The notes: generated from the sequence alone by a model not told the origin. A stretch of DNA of 64,000 nt from Nocardia seriolae NBRC 15557 (GCF_007990715.1 NZ_BJWY01000012.1:1-64000), one strand, 5' to 3'. Numbered from the stretch's first letter, positions 35,355 to 44,304 are shown. Numbers and translations: made by a program.

Positions 35355-37144
35355 CGCACGCTCTCCTCGAATGCTGTTTCCGACGAATAGGTTTCGCGCA
35401 GCCGCTGCCGTTGGATCTTGCCGCTGGTGGTCTTGGGCACCTGCCCCTTGCCGACGAAGACGACCCGGTGCACGCTCAGCGCGTGTTCGCGGCTGACCAG
35501 GCCGCGGATCGAATCCGCCAGCGCCGCGCTGCTTTCGGATTCCTCGTCGAGTTCCTGCACGACCATCACCCGGTCCTGGTCATCGATGCGCGCGGTGAAG
35601 ACCGCGCAGCCGCCGGGCCGCAGCCCCGGATGGCCGGAGAGGATGGTGCGCTCGACGTCCTGCGGAAAGATATTGCGGCCGTGCACGATCATCAGTTCCT
35701 TGCTGCGGCCGGAGATGTAGAGCTCACCGTCGCAGACGAAGCCGAGATCGCCGGTGCGCAGATACGGTGTGCCGTCCTCGCCCTCGATCCGCGCCCGGAA
35801 GCCGCGCTCGGTGGCGTCGGGCTTGTCCCAGTAACCGGCGGTGATGCTCGCACCGCTGAGCCAGATCTCGCCGATCCAGTTCTCGGCGCAGCGGATCCGG
35901 GTGCGGGGATCGACCACGGCGATCTCGGGGCCCGCCGCTCCGACGCCGATCAGTTCGCGCCCGGCGGGTTTCGCGATCGCGACCCCGCTCTCCAGGTCCG
36001 CGGGCGAGAAGTGCCGGGACCGGGCCCCGGCCCCGAGCTCGGCCCCGCTGACGTACAGGGTGGCCTCGGCCAGCCCGTACACGGGGACGATGCGCTCGGC
36101 GCGGAAACCGCTCACTGCGAAGGCGTCGGCGAAATTGCGCAGCGTGCGCGGGTCGATCGGTTCCGCGCCGACGAAGGCGGTCTCCCAGCCGCTCAGGTCC
36201 AGCGTCGCCGCGTCGGCCGGGGACACCCGCTTCACGCACAGCCCGTAGGCGAGATTGGGGCCGCCCGCGAACACGCGCTCGCCCCCGGAGATCTCGCGCA
36301 GCCAGTTCATCGGGTCGCGCAGGAACGTCATCGGCGACATGAGGGTGCCGGGCAGGCCGGCGAACATCGGCAGCAGGGAGCCCTGGATCAAGCCCATGTC
36401 GTGATACGGCGGCAGCCACGAGACGATCGAGGTGTCCGGGGCGAGATGGAATTTGTCCCGGATGGTCCCGAGATTGACCATCAGGTTCCGGTGCCGGACC
36501 ATCACGCCCTTGGGCAGGCCGGTCGAGCCCGAGGTGTATTGCAGGAAGGCGATGTCCTCGGGCTCCGGGGCGGATCCTGGCAGCGGTTCGAAACCCAGGC
36601 CCCGGCCCGCGGTCTCGCTGTCGATGATCGCGATGCCGCCGCCGAGCTGGGCGCTGTCGACCGGCACCGTCGAGCGGGGCGCGATCACCGCGGTCGCGCC
36701 GCTGTCGTGCAGGATGGCGCGCAGCGTCGCGATCTGCTGGGCCGACATCGGAAGATGCACCGGCACCGCGATTCTGCGGGTCGTCAGGCAGGCGAAGAAC
36801 GCGCAGACGAAGTCCGGGCCGGGCGGGCACAGCAGGGCGATCCGATCGCCGGGACCGGTCGTCTCGACAATGCGCTCGGCCAGTCCGGCCACCCGCTCCC
36901 ACACCCGCTGGTAGTCGAAGACGTCGCGGTCCGCGCCGTGCTCCGCGAAGACGTAGGCCGGTCGGTGCGGGGTCTCGAGCACGCGCGCCGACAGCAGGTC
37001 GACCAGGGTGCGGGCGTTCGGTTCCAGCGGGTCCTGCGAGTTCCTTCGCAATTTCTGCAACGCCCGGCTCCCATCGGCTAGACGAAAGAGCAGCTGAAAG
37101 AGCGGTCCGGGCCCCATCTTGGCCGCCAAACCGAGAGTCGGCAA
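35351..37144 (-). CDS. Fatty-acyl-AMP ligase (FAAL)
   Basis: The 597-residue enzyme has the ANL ATP loop YTSGSTGLPKG at about 203-213 and the FAAL/FadD32-type block WLPPYHDMGLIQG at about 243-255. The core is followed by VYGLAEATLYVSG and a C-terminal domain with GRSKELMIVHGRN. FAALs adenylate fatty acids and pass them to an ACP rather than CoA. It overlaps the ACP-LLM gene and so very likely loads it. The start is uncertain: the TTG at 37144 has no well-spaced ribosome site, and an ATG at 37117 (MGPGPLF) is an alternative. Most FAALs begin near the YVFAEH strand, so either start leaves a complete enzyme. Confidence 0.9.
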   Translation of the reverse strand: MPTLGLAAKMGPGPLFQLLFRLADGSRALQKLRRNSQDPLEPNARTLVDLLSARVLETPHRPAYVFAEHGADRDVFDYQRVWERVAGLAERIVETTGPGDRIALLCPPGPDFVCAFFACLTTRRIAVPVHLPMSAQQIATLRAILHDSGATAVIAPRSTVPVDSAQLGGGIAIIDSETAGRGLGFEPLPGSAPEPEDIAFLQYTSGSTGLPKGVMVRHRNLMVNLGTIRDKFHLAPDTSIVSWLPPYHDMGLIQGSLLPMFAGLPGTLMSPMTFLRDPMNWLREISGGERVFAGGPNLAYGLCVKRVSPADAATLDLSGWETAFVGAEPIDPRTLRNFADAFAVSGFRAERIVPVYGLAEATLYVSGAELGAGARSRHFSPADLESGVAIAKPAGRELIGVGAAGPEIAVVDPRTRIRCAENWIGEIWLSGASITAGYWDKPDATERGFRARIEGEDGTPYLRTGDLGFVCDGELYISGRSKELMIVHGRNIFPQDVERTILSGHPGLRPGGCAVFTARIDDQDRVMVVQELDEESESSAALADSIRGLVSREHALSVHRVVFVGKGQVPKTTSGKIQRQRLRETYSSETAFEESVR

Positions 37145-37204
37145 ACTTCCCGCAAACTACAGCGTGTCGGCGCGGACACGCCGGTTCCTGCCGGAGCCGC
37201 CGAT

Positions 37205-38170
37205 TCACTCGAGGGTGGTCTTGTGCCGGTGCTCGTCGTAGGGCACCAGATCGCCCAGCCGGCCGGCGCAGACCAGCCCGACGAAACCCGGATTCGCCAG
37301 CACCGCGCGCCCGATCGCCGCGATATCGAATTCGCCCCGCTCGAAGCGACGCAGTAAGGGCCGCAACGACATCGGCGCGTCCGGTCGCGACAGCCCGATC
37401 GAGCCGACGATGATCGCGGGCTGCCCGGTCAGCGCCCTGGTCCACCCGGCCAGGCTCAATTGCCCGTCCGGCCCGGCCAGTTCGGGAAACTCCGGCTCGT
37501 CGAAGCGCCGCGTCGAGGGATGGAACGCCGCCACTCCCGCCGCCGCGATCGGCCGCAGCATCGCCTCGAGCGCCGCCGGGCTCCCCGCGATCCGCGCGTC
37601 GTAGCGATCCACCTCCCACTGGGAGAACCGGTAGCTGATCGGCACTCCCGGCCCGAGCTCGGCCCGCACCGCGCCCACGAGTTCCGCCGCGAACGCCGGG
37701 CGCGCGGGCAGCATCCCGTGCGCGCCATGGATCTCGATCCCGTCGAAACCGGCGTCCCGCGCCTGCCGTGCGGCCTGCGCGAAACCCGCTACGGTCCGCT
37801 CGGTCTCGAATACCGCGCCCGCCCGGGCGACGTACATCAACTGGGCGAAGATCGGCACCCGCTCGGCATGCACGGCGGCCACGATGGCCCGCCACGCCGC
37901 CACCGCACCCGGGCCCCGGATCCCGGCGATGCCGGACCCGTCCTCCCCCACCCCGTCCCCGATCGAGATGCCCTCACTGATGATCAGCCCGACGCCCCCG
38001 GCGGCCCGCCGCCGATAGAACGCTCCCAGCTCCGGCGCGGGTATCCCGCACCGCGCCGCGTACCGCGACAGCGGCGCCATCGCGAACCGATTCCGCACCG
38101 CCACCGTCCCCACGGCCGACGGCGTGAAAAGTGCCGACAGATCGATCTCTTCATCGAGCGCGTTCCGCAT
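37205..38170 (-). CDS. Old Yellow Enzyme-family oxidoreductase with a loop deletion
   Basis: The protein is 321 residues, shorter than the usual 350-370. It keeps the OYE start (LFTPSAVGTVAVRNRFAMAPL), GVGLIISEGI, GFDGIEIHGAHG at about 141-152, IVGSIGL and a terminal AIGRAVLANPG phosphate-binding segment. After HGAHG it goes straight to LPARPAFAAELVGAVR, so the usual QF-SP-NRRTDEYGGS-ENR segment is missing. The QLWHxGR strand is also altered to QLMYVARAG. These parts help form the active-site wall, so activity may be lost or changed. It ends 60 bases before the FAAL gene on the same strand and may be the first gene of the lipopeptide operon. Confidence 0.75.
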   Translation of the reverse strand: MRNALDEEIDLSALFTPSAVGTVAVRNRFAMAPLSRYAARCGIPAPELGAFYRRRAAGGVGLIISEGISIGDGVGEDGSGIAGIRGPGAVAAWRAIVAAVHAERVPIFAQLMYVARAGAVFETERTVAGFAQAARQARDAGFDGIEIHGAHGMLPARPAFAAELVGAVRAELGPGVPISYRFSQWEVDRYDARIAGSPAALEAMLRPIAAAGVAAFHPSTRRFDEPEFPELAGPDGQLSLAGWTRALTGQPAIIVGSIGLSRPDAPMSLRPLLRRFERGEFDIAAIGRAVLANPGFVGLVCAGRLGDLVPYDEHRHKTTLE

Positions 38171-38242
38171 GCCGCCCCACTCCCGTTGCCGATGTGGTGC
38201 CCAGCCGACCAGTAACGCCGAAACGATCTTGACTCGCCGACC

Positions 38243-38785
38243 CTACCCGCCCGCCGCCACCGCGTGGGCGCCCAGCACGGCCGCGCCCGCCGCGAAAAGC
38301 GCTGCGCCGAGTGCGGACAGGCGGCCCGCGTTGGATATCGTGCCGATCCTGCCGACCAGGACCGAGCTGATCATGGCGGTCACCGCGGCGATGGTCAGCA
38401 CCAGCGACGCCTTGATGACCGAGTAGTGCCACACGGCGGACAGGAAGATCGGGCCCATGAGCATGTGGGCGGACAGCGCCAATCCGATGACCGCCGAGGC
38501 GGCACCGGTGCGGGCGAACAGACCGTCGCGCCAGAGTCCGAGATCCACGGCCGGACTGCGGTGTTCCCGGGCTCGAATCAGGCCCAGGGCCAGCAGGATC
38601 GCGCCGCCGAGCAGACCCGCGAGGGTCAGCGGCGAGTCCCAGCCCCAGTCCTGGCCGCGAGTGATGGCGGCGACCAGGGAGCCGATCGCGGTGGCGAACA
38701 CGACGGTGCCCAGCACATCCGGCGACGGACCCCGAACCTGCGGGCGGGCCAATGGAACGACGCCGAGCGCCACCCCGACCGGCAT
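38243..38785 (-). pseudogene. MFS exporter fragment (DHA2-type)
   Basis: The 180-residue frame begins abruptly inside a 14-TM drug exporter: GPSPDVLGTVVFATAIGSL, then RGQDWGWDSP and a LWRDGLFARTG stretch are the hinge and middle helices of EmrB/QacA-type proteins. Helices 1-6 and the last helices are absent, and the frame ends after AVAAGG. No upstream start region with a ribosome site exists. It is a deletion remnant. Because it sits just upstream of the lipopeptide operon, it may once have been that pathway's exporter, but this is inference. Confidence 0.7.
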
Positions 38786-39093
38786 TCGGCCTGGGTCACC
38801 TCGGCTGTCGCTCCGCTCTCCTCCGGCGGCTTCGCAGCCACTGTGAAGCTGACCAGATACACCGGCGCGGCGGGGAAGGTTCCGTCATTGTCGGCATTGC
38901 GGCTCCCGAGCTCGGCCACGATCTCGAGCCGCGGATCGACGCAGGACCGGCCCCGGATCGCCTTCTCGAGGCGAGAGCCCGTGCCGTGCGTGAATCCGGT
39001 TGTCCCCTCGCCGTCGCGGACGCACCAGCCCGACAGCTGTTCATCCACCTGTCGACGCAGACGGTTCAGATCGGGGTCGGGTGGTGTGGTCAC
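38786..39093 (-). pseudogene. Truncated hypothetical gene joined to the MFS remnant
   Basis: A GTG at 39093 with GAGGGGG upstream starts about 100 natural-looking residues (VTTPPDPDLNRLRRQVDEQ, then later VDPRLEIVAELGSRN and VYLVSFTVAA). At about 38786 the frame runs into the MFS fragment in the wrong register and finally stops at 38626. I do not recognise the family. The good start and abrupt loss of register suggest a real gene cut by a deletion. Nothing else is supportable between 39094 and 39271. Confidence 0.4.
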
Positions 39094-39271
39094 GATTGCC
39101 CCCTCGACACGCTCGTTGTGCCCGGTCAGGACACCCGCACAAGGGCCGCGATCGATTCCGTCTTCACCCGCCCCGATGGGGATACCCCCGAGGAGTACCC
39201 CCATGGAACGAGGGAGTTTCAGAGCTGAGACGGGACGGCGGCCGTATCTTGAGACGGAGGACCGTCTCTGA

Positions 39272-40417
39272 TCAGGAGAGCTTCAGGCTGCGGCCGATGA
39301 TCTCCTTCATGATCTCGGTGGTGCCGCCGTAGATGGTCTGGACGCGGGCGTCCATGTAGGCCTTGGCGATGGGGTATTCGCGCATGTAGCCGTAGCCGCC
39401 GTGGAGTTGGAGGCACTTGGTGATGAGGTCGAGCTGTTCCTCGGTGGACCACCACTTGGCCATGGCGGCTTCCTCGACGGTCAGCTTCTCCTGGTTGAGC
39501 AGTTCGATGCAGCGGTCGGTGAAGACCCGCACGGCGGTGGTCTTGGTGGCCAGTTCGGCCAGCACGAAGCGGGTGTTCTGCTGCGCGCCAATGGGTTTGC
39601 CGAAGGCCTTGCGGTCGCGGACGTATTGGCAGGTGAGCTCGAGGCAGCCCTCCATGGCGGCGGCGGCCATGACGGCGATGGACAGGCGCTCCTGCGGGAG
39701 GTTCTGCATCAGGTGGATGAAGCCCTGGCCCTCGGTGCCGAGCAGGTTCTTGCCGGGGACGCGGACGTCGGTGAAGGACAGCTCGGCGGTGTCCTGCGCC
39801 TTGAGGCCGATCTTGTCCAGATTGCGGCCGCGTTCGAAGCCGGGCATGCCGCGCTCGACCACCAGCAGGGAGAAGCCCATCGCGCCCTTGGCGGGATCGG
39901 TCTGGGCGACCACGATGACGATGTCGGCATTGATGCCGTTGGTGATGAAAGTCTTGGCGCCGTTGAGGATCCAGTCGTCGCCGTCGCGCACCGCGCGGGT
40001 CTTGATGCCCTGCAGATCCGAGCCGGTGCCGGGCTCGGTCATGGCGATGGCGGTAATGATCTCGCCGGAACAGAAGCCCGGCAGCCAGCGCTGCTTCTGC
40101 TCCTCGTTGGCCAGCTCCAGCAGGTAGGGCGCGATCACGTCATTGTGCAGACCGAAACCCCGCCCGGAGTACATGCCCTTGGTGACCTCCTCGGTCACGA
40201 TGGCGTTGTAGCGGAAATCCTTGACGCCCCCGCCGCCGTACTGCTCCGGCACCGCCATGCCGAGGAACCCCTGCTTGCCGGCCTCGAGCCAGACCGCACG
40301 ATCGACGATGCCGTCGTGCTCCCACTGCTCATGGTGCGCAGCCACGTGCTGATCGAGAAACTTACGGAACGACTCCCGGAACAGCTCGTGTTCGGGTTCG
40401 AAAAGGGTGCGCTCCAC
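39272..40417 (-). CDS. fadE20: Acyl-CoA dehydrogenase, FadE20-like
   Basis: The 381-residue flavoprotein is full length for the family: TEPGTGSDLQ (FAD/substrate strand) at about 127-136, TNGINADIVI, RKAFGKPIG, and the C-terminal LQLHGGYGYMREYP and YGGTTEIMKEIIG. The usual MCAD-type catalytic Glu in the last motif is Gly, but PQERLSIA supplies Glu243 in the position used by long-chain and isovaleryl-CoA enzymes. The GTG start has an ideal AGGAGG upstream. From memory it closely resembles mycobacterial FadE20, which lies beside hflX. Here about 11 kb separates it from hflX. It introduces the alpha-beta double bond in acyl-CoA oxidation. Confidence 0.88.
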   Translation of the reverse strand: MERTLFEPEHELFRESFRKFLDQHVAAHHEQWEHDGIVDRAVWLEAGKQGFLGMAVPEQYGGGGVKDFRYNAIVTEEVTKGMYSGRGFGLHNDVIAPYLLELANEEQKQRWLPGFCSGEIITAIAMTEPGTGSDLQGIKTRAVRDGDDWILNGAKTFITNGINADIVIVVAQTDPAKGAMGFSLLVVERGMPGFERGRNLDKIGLKAQDTAELSFTDVRVPGKNLLGTEGQGFIHLMQNLPQERLSIAVMAAAAMEGCLELTCQYVRDRKAFGKPIGAQQNTRFVLAELATKTTAVRVFTDRCIELLNQEKLTVEEAAMAKWWSTEEQLDLITKCLQLHGGYGYMREYPIAKAYMDARVQTIYGGTTEIMKEIIGRSLKLS

Positions 40418-40563
40418 GCCAACCTCCTACAGTGACCACATCGGCACCATCGCCTGTGCCCAATACGGTACTCGAAAGTCGAACGGAGGTTAACTTCGCG
40501 GGGGCAGAAAGTGGTCCGAACTGCGACGGTCGCCAGTGACGTCGCGGAACGGAGGGGCTGAAC

Positions 40564-40581
40564 CTCGGTAAACCTACCGAG
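40564..40581. terminator. Short intergenic hairpin, possible weak terminator
   Basis: CTCGGTA and TACCGAG form a perfect 7-bp stem with a four-base loop, just past the stop of the acyltransferase gene. No T run follows on either strand, so it may only be a transcript-end or processing hairpin. Confidence 0.3.
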
Positions 40582-40597
40582 AAGTCAGGGTGACGCC

Positions 40598-41476
40598 TCA
40601 GAGACCGAATCGCCCGAGCGTGCGGCCCAGCAGGCTGCGACCCCGGTCACGGTCGCGCTCGGCCAGCAGGAAGTCGAGTTCACCTTCCAGGGCCTTCCTC
40701 ACGATGGCCTGCAACTCGCCCGCCGCGGCCTCGAGATCCTCGGCGTCGCGCCACGGGCTGGTGTCGATCGGCGTGCCGAGCGCGTAGTAGAAGCGCTCCG
40801 GCTTGGGCACCAGGGTCGGGCCGAGACCGCGGATGAGCGGGGGCGTCAGGTTCGAGCGCAGGCCCAGACCCTCGACGGCCTTGCGCAGCGGCAGCATGAC
40901 CGGGTGGTCGCCGTCGAAGACGATGTCGTAGATGTCGTCACCGCCGACCATGGCGATCGGCACGATGGGCGCGCCGGTCTGGATGGCCATCTTGGCGAAG
41001 CCGGTGCGGCCCTCCCACAGCAGCTGGTACTTCTGACCCTTGCCGCGCATGGCCTCGCGGCCGCCGCCCGGGAACACCGCGACCGCCTCGCCCTTCGCCA
41101 GCAGCGTGGTGCAGTTGCGGCGGTTACCGCGCACGATCCCCCAGCGGTGCAACACATCTCGCAGACCCGGCACATCGATCAGCACGTTCTCGGCCAGCCC
41201 CCGCACCAGCCGATCGTGCCGCACCAGGATCTCGTGCGCGAGCAGCGGCGCATCGGTGCCGCCCGCCAGCGAGTGGTTGCCGACCAGCAGCACCGGGCCG
41301 GTCTCCGGAAAGTTCTCCATGCCGTAGAACCGCGGGCTGAACCACACCCGCGACGGGGCGATGAGCAGATCGATTATGCGGCGATCGGTTTCGGTGAGAT
41401 CGACATGCAGCGGCGCGCCGTCGCTCACCCCCTCCGGCGCATCGGATTCGGACAAATGACCTTCATTACGAGACAA
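40598..41476 (-). CDS. PlsC-type phospholipid/glycerol acyltransferase
   Basis: The protein has the acyltransferase landmarks: a GNHSLAGGTDAP block, where the His-Asp spacing is six residues rather than the usual four, FPGGGREAMRGKGQ as the glycerol-phosphate motif, and VPIAMVGGDD. Members of this actinobacterial subgroup probably act at the inner membrane face on lipid or wax-ester intermediates. The TTG at 41476 is preferred because AGGGAGG lies upstream. A GTG at 41536 would add 20 residues but has no ribosome site. It follows the FadD gene on the same strand with a short gap, so the two may be cotranscribed, linking acyl activation to acyl transfer. Confidence 0.8.
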   Translation of the reverse strand: MSRNEGHLSESDAPEGVSDGAPLHVDLTETDRRIIDLLIAPSRVWFSPRFYGMENFPETGPVLLVGNHSLAGGTDAPLLAHEILVRHDRLVRGLAENVLIDVPGLRDVLHRWGIVRGNRRNCTTLLAKGEAVAVFPGGGREAMRGKGQKYQLLWEGRTGFAKMAIQTGAPIVPIAMVGGDDIYDIVFDGDHPVMLPLRKAVEGLGLRSNLTPPLIRGLGPTLVPKPERFYYALGTPIDTSPWRDAEDLEAAAGELQAIVRKALEGELDFLLAERDRDRGRSLLGRTLGRFGL

Positions 41477-41546
41477 AACAACCCTCCCTGCAGAGCCTTC
41501 GATAACCGCATCGTAACGAAGGCTCGCGCAGGTCACAGACCGAGGG

Positions 41547-43241
41547 TTAGAACAGGTTCACGCGACCAAAAGTGGAGAACTCCATCTTCAGTTCCGATTT
41601 GTCGGCCTCGGTGAACAGCCGGTACTCGGGCTCGCCGCGCCCGGCCCAGCGGTAGACCGGCTCGGCGGTGTGCCAACGCTGCTGTTGCAGTTCGCGTTTG
41701 AGCACCTTGTTCGACCCGGTGACCGGCAGGTTCCCCGACACCCGCAGCAGCCTGGGCGCACCCTTGCTGCCGAGATCATCTTGGGCACTGAGGAATTCGG
41801 CGAACCCGGCGACGTCGAAGGCGGACGGATCGGCCACTTCGATGGCGGCCATCACCTGATCGCCCGAGCGCGGGTCCGGGACACCGTAGACCGCCGCCGC
41901 GATCACCGCGGGATGGCGTCGAATCACCTGCTCGATCAGCAGCGTCGAGGTGTTCTCACCGTCCACCCGCAGCCAGTCGCCTTTCCGGCCCGCGAAATAG
42001 AGAAAACCCGCCTCGTCGATATATCCGAGGTCGCCGGTCCAATACCAGCCATTCCGCAAACGCTCGGCATCCGCGACATCGTTTTTGTAATAGCCCTCGA
42101 AGACGAGCGCGCCCGCCTTGTCGATCATCTCCCCGACGGCATCGTCCGGGTTCGATACCCGCCCGTATTCATCCAGCACGGCCCGCGCGCACTCGACGAG
42201 GGTCTCCGAATTCACCACGGCCACACCCGGATGCGCGGGCCGACCCAGCGCCGACGCCGGAGCCTCGGGATCGAGAGCCGCCAGCGCCGGGCCTTCACTG
42301 GACCCGTATCCCTCGAAGAGTTCGGCCGCGAACCGCCGCCGGAACTCGGCCTGATCGGCCACCGACGCCTCGGTCCCGAATCCCCGCACCAGCGTATTGA
42401 CCCCGTCATCCGCCGCCTCGGGCGTCGCCAGCAGGTAGCCCAGCGCCTTACCCACATAGGTGAAGAACGTCGCCCCGAAATACCGCACATCCGAAAGGAA
42501 TCCCGACGCCGAAAATTTCGGCGTCAAACACACCGTCGCACCATTGACCAGCGCCGGCGCCCACAACGCCATGATCGCATTCCCATGAAACAGCGGCATA
42601 CAGCAGTAATCGACGTCCTCCCGCACATGCCCGAACTTGTCCGACGCCGCATACCCGATCACCGCCAGCCGCCGCTGAGAACACTTGACCGCCTTGGAGA
42701 TCCCGGTGGTCCCCGACGTGAACAGCAACAGCAACAACGCCTCCGGCCCCGCACCCCTATCCGGCTCGACACCGCTCGCCCGCCCGAGAGCGTGCGCCGC
42801 AACCAGTTCGCCGTATGTCGGATCATCAACCAGCAGAAACCGTTCGGGTTCCAGCCCCAGATCCAGCTCGCGCAGGCGCGCCATCCCGGCCGCGTCGGTG
42901 ACGATCAACTGGCAGTCGACATACCGAATATCGTCCGCCAACTGACCATTTCCCCGAGTCGGATTGATACCGACCAGCGTCGCGCCCGCCAGCGCGGCCG
43001 CACCGAGCCAGAAGACGAAGTCGGGCACGTTGTCCAGCATCACCCCGATATGGAACGGCCCGTCCCGCCGCAACTCCCGAGCCAGCGCGGCGCGCGCCGC
43101 CGACTCCCGCACCACCGCATCCCACGTCCAATCCCGCTCACGGGTACGCAATCCCAGCCGCTCATCCCCCATCCGATCGATCAGCAGAGTCGCGATATCC
43201 GACCGCCGTTCACCCCCCACCCCACCCGCATCACCATCCAT
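41547..43241 (-). CDS. FadD-type acyl-CoA synthetase
   Basis: This 564-residue ANL enzyme resembles mycobacterial FadD17/FadD6 proteins: LLLFTSGTTGISKAVKCS (ATP loop), FEGYGSSEGPAL (A5 region), YWTGDLGYIDEAGFLYFAGR (A8) and a late ITGSNKVLKREL-like segment (VTGSNKVLKREL) with the terminal Lys. It should form acyl-CoA from long or very long chain acids. The frame is open further upstream to a GTG at 43313, but that start lies inside a repeated palindrome. The ATG at 43241 is the first plausible start and still overlaps the end of the iminopeptidase gene. No convincing ribosome site is visible. Confidence 0.85.
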   Translation of the reverse strand: MDGDAGGVGGERRSDIATLLIDRMGDERLGLRTRERDWTWDAVVRESAARAALARELRRDGPFHIGVMLDNVPDFVFWLGAAALAGATLVGINPTRGNGQLADDIRYVDCQLIVTDAAGMARLRELDLGLEPERFLLVDDPTYGELVAAHALGRASGVEPDRGAGPEALLLLLFTSGTTGISKAVKCSQRRLAVIGYAASDKFGHVREDVDYCCMPLFHGNAIMALWAPALVNGATVCLTPKFSASGFLSDVRYFGATFFTYVGKALGYLLATPEAADDGVNTLVRGFGTEASVADQAEFRRRFAAELFEGYGSSEGPALAALDPEAPASALGRPAHPGVAVVNSETLVECARAVLDEYGRVSNPDDAVGEMIDKAGALVFEGYYKNDVADAERLRNGWYWTGDLGYIDEAGFLYFAGRKGDWLRVDGENTSTLLIEQVIRRHPAVIAAAVYGVPDPRSGDQVMAAIEVADPSAFDVAGFAEFLSAQDDLGSKGAPRLLRVSGNLPVTGSNKVLKRELQQQRWHTAEPVYRWAGRGEPEYRLFTEADKSELKMEFSTFGRVNLF

Positions 43242-44281
43242 CCCCCGAGTCTCACCACCGAGCGCCACCCCGCCCCCGTTTTGCCCGATTCTCCCCACGA
43301 AGTGGTGTGCCACTCAACGAATGGGATCGGGGGTGGGGCGAGGGTGGAGAGGGCTTGGATCATGGCTTGGGCCATTTGGGGGCCGCCGTGTGCCTCGTCG
43401 TCGATGAGGATGAATTGGCTTCGGGGCCAGGATTTGTGGAGGGTCCAGGCGACTGCGGCGGGGCCGCTGACGTCGAGTTTTCCTTGGATGAAGACGGCGG
43501 GGAGGTGGTGGAGGGTGGGGATGGCGTCGGTCAGGGCGGTGGGTGGGAGGAAGGCGGCGTGCTTCCAGTAGTGGACCACCAGGGTTGCGAAGACTCGACG
43601 CCGGACCGGGTCGTGGTCGCCCAGGCCGTGTTTCGCACCGCCCATGGAGATGTGCGCGTCTTCCCAGGCCATCCACGCGTCCACCGCTCGGTTCCTGACC
43701 TCTTCGTCGGGGTCGGTGAGCAGCTCGTAGTAGGCGTCGACCAGTCTCCGGCCCGGGCGTGCGCCCGATGCCGCGCGGAAGGCGTCCCATTCCCGCGGGA
43801 ACAGGCGGCCGACCGTCTCGGTGATCCATTCGACGGCGTCGGGGTTGGTGAGTGTGGTTGCCATCAGGACCAGTTCGCTGACGCGAGCGGGACGGGCCTG
43901 CGCGTAGGCCAGGGCCAGGGTTGTTCCCCAGGAGACGCCGTTGACCAGCCATTTATCCACGCCGAGGTGGGTGCGCAGGGCTTCGATGTCGGCGATCAGG
44001 TGGTGGGTTGTGTTACGGCCAAGGGCCGCCGGGTCGCCGGTGGCGAGGGGGCGGCTGCGGCCGCATCCGCGCTGCTCGAAGCCGACGATGAGGTATCGGT
44101 CGGGGTCGAAGTGCCGGCGATAGCCCGCGCCCATTCCACCGCCCGGACCGCCGTGCAGGTACAGCGCCGTCTTGCCCTGCGGATTCCCCGAAGTCTCCCA
44201 ATAGATCTCCTGCCCATCCCCGACCGCGAGCATCCCGCTCGCGAACGGCTCGATCGGCGCGAAGGCCCAAGGAAACGACAT
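43181..44281 (-). CDS. pip: Proline iminopeptidase with an abnormal C-terminal tail
   Basis: The alpha/beta hydrolase has HGGPGGG (oxyanion hole, 43-49), FEQRGCGRS, the nucleophile elbow NGVSWGTT (Ser117) and the late DEAHGG. These define prolyl aminopeptidase, which removes N-terminal proline from peptides. Normal members end soon after the last helix (QAMIQALSTLA), giving about 315-320 residues. This one continues about 50 residues through EWHTTSWGESGK and a glycine-rich tail, which is a translation of a palindromic repeat plus the upstream part of the FadD gene. The likely cause is loss of the original stop at or beside the repeat. The fold itself should be intact. Confidence 0.85.
   Translation of the reverse strand: MSFPWAFAPIEPFASGMLAVGDGQEIYWETSGNPQGKTALYLHGGPGGGMGAGYRRHFDPDRYLIVGFEQRGCGRSRPLATGDPAALGRNTTHHLIADIEALRTHLGVDKWLVNGVSWGTTLALAYAQARPARVSELVLMATTLTNPDAVEWITETVGRLFPREWDAFRAASGARPGRRLVDAYYELLTDPDEEVRNRAVDAWMAWEDAHISMGGAKHGLGDHDPVRRRVFATLVVHYWKHAAFLPPTALTDAIPTLHHLPAVFIQGKLDVSGPAAVAWTLHKSWPRSQFILIDDEAHGGPQMAQAMIQALSTLAPPPIPFVEWHTTSWGESGKTGAGWRSVVRLGGWMVMRVGWGVNGGRISRLC
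43278..43315. repeat. Palindromic intergenic repeat, copy 1 (one arm degenerate)
   Basis: The plus strand carries a loop block TTTTGCCCGATT followed by CCCCACGAAGTGG and TGTGCCACTC. The same loop and outer GAGTGGCA/TGCCACTC ends recur at 47539 and 48809. Here the left arm is recognisable only in part (GAGTCTCACCACC). It lies in the overlap between the iminopeptidase 3' end and the FadD 5' end. Confidence 0.5.
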
Positions 44282-44304
44282 ACCCCGACCCTATTCCGCC
44301 GCGA

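Noticed and set aside
35724..37895. 723-codon minus-strand frame overlapping FAAL and the OYE gene
   Set aside because: Wrong register relative to both recognised enzymes; Arg/Gly-rich shadow.
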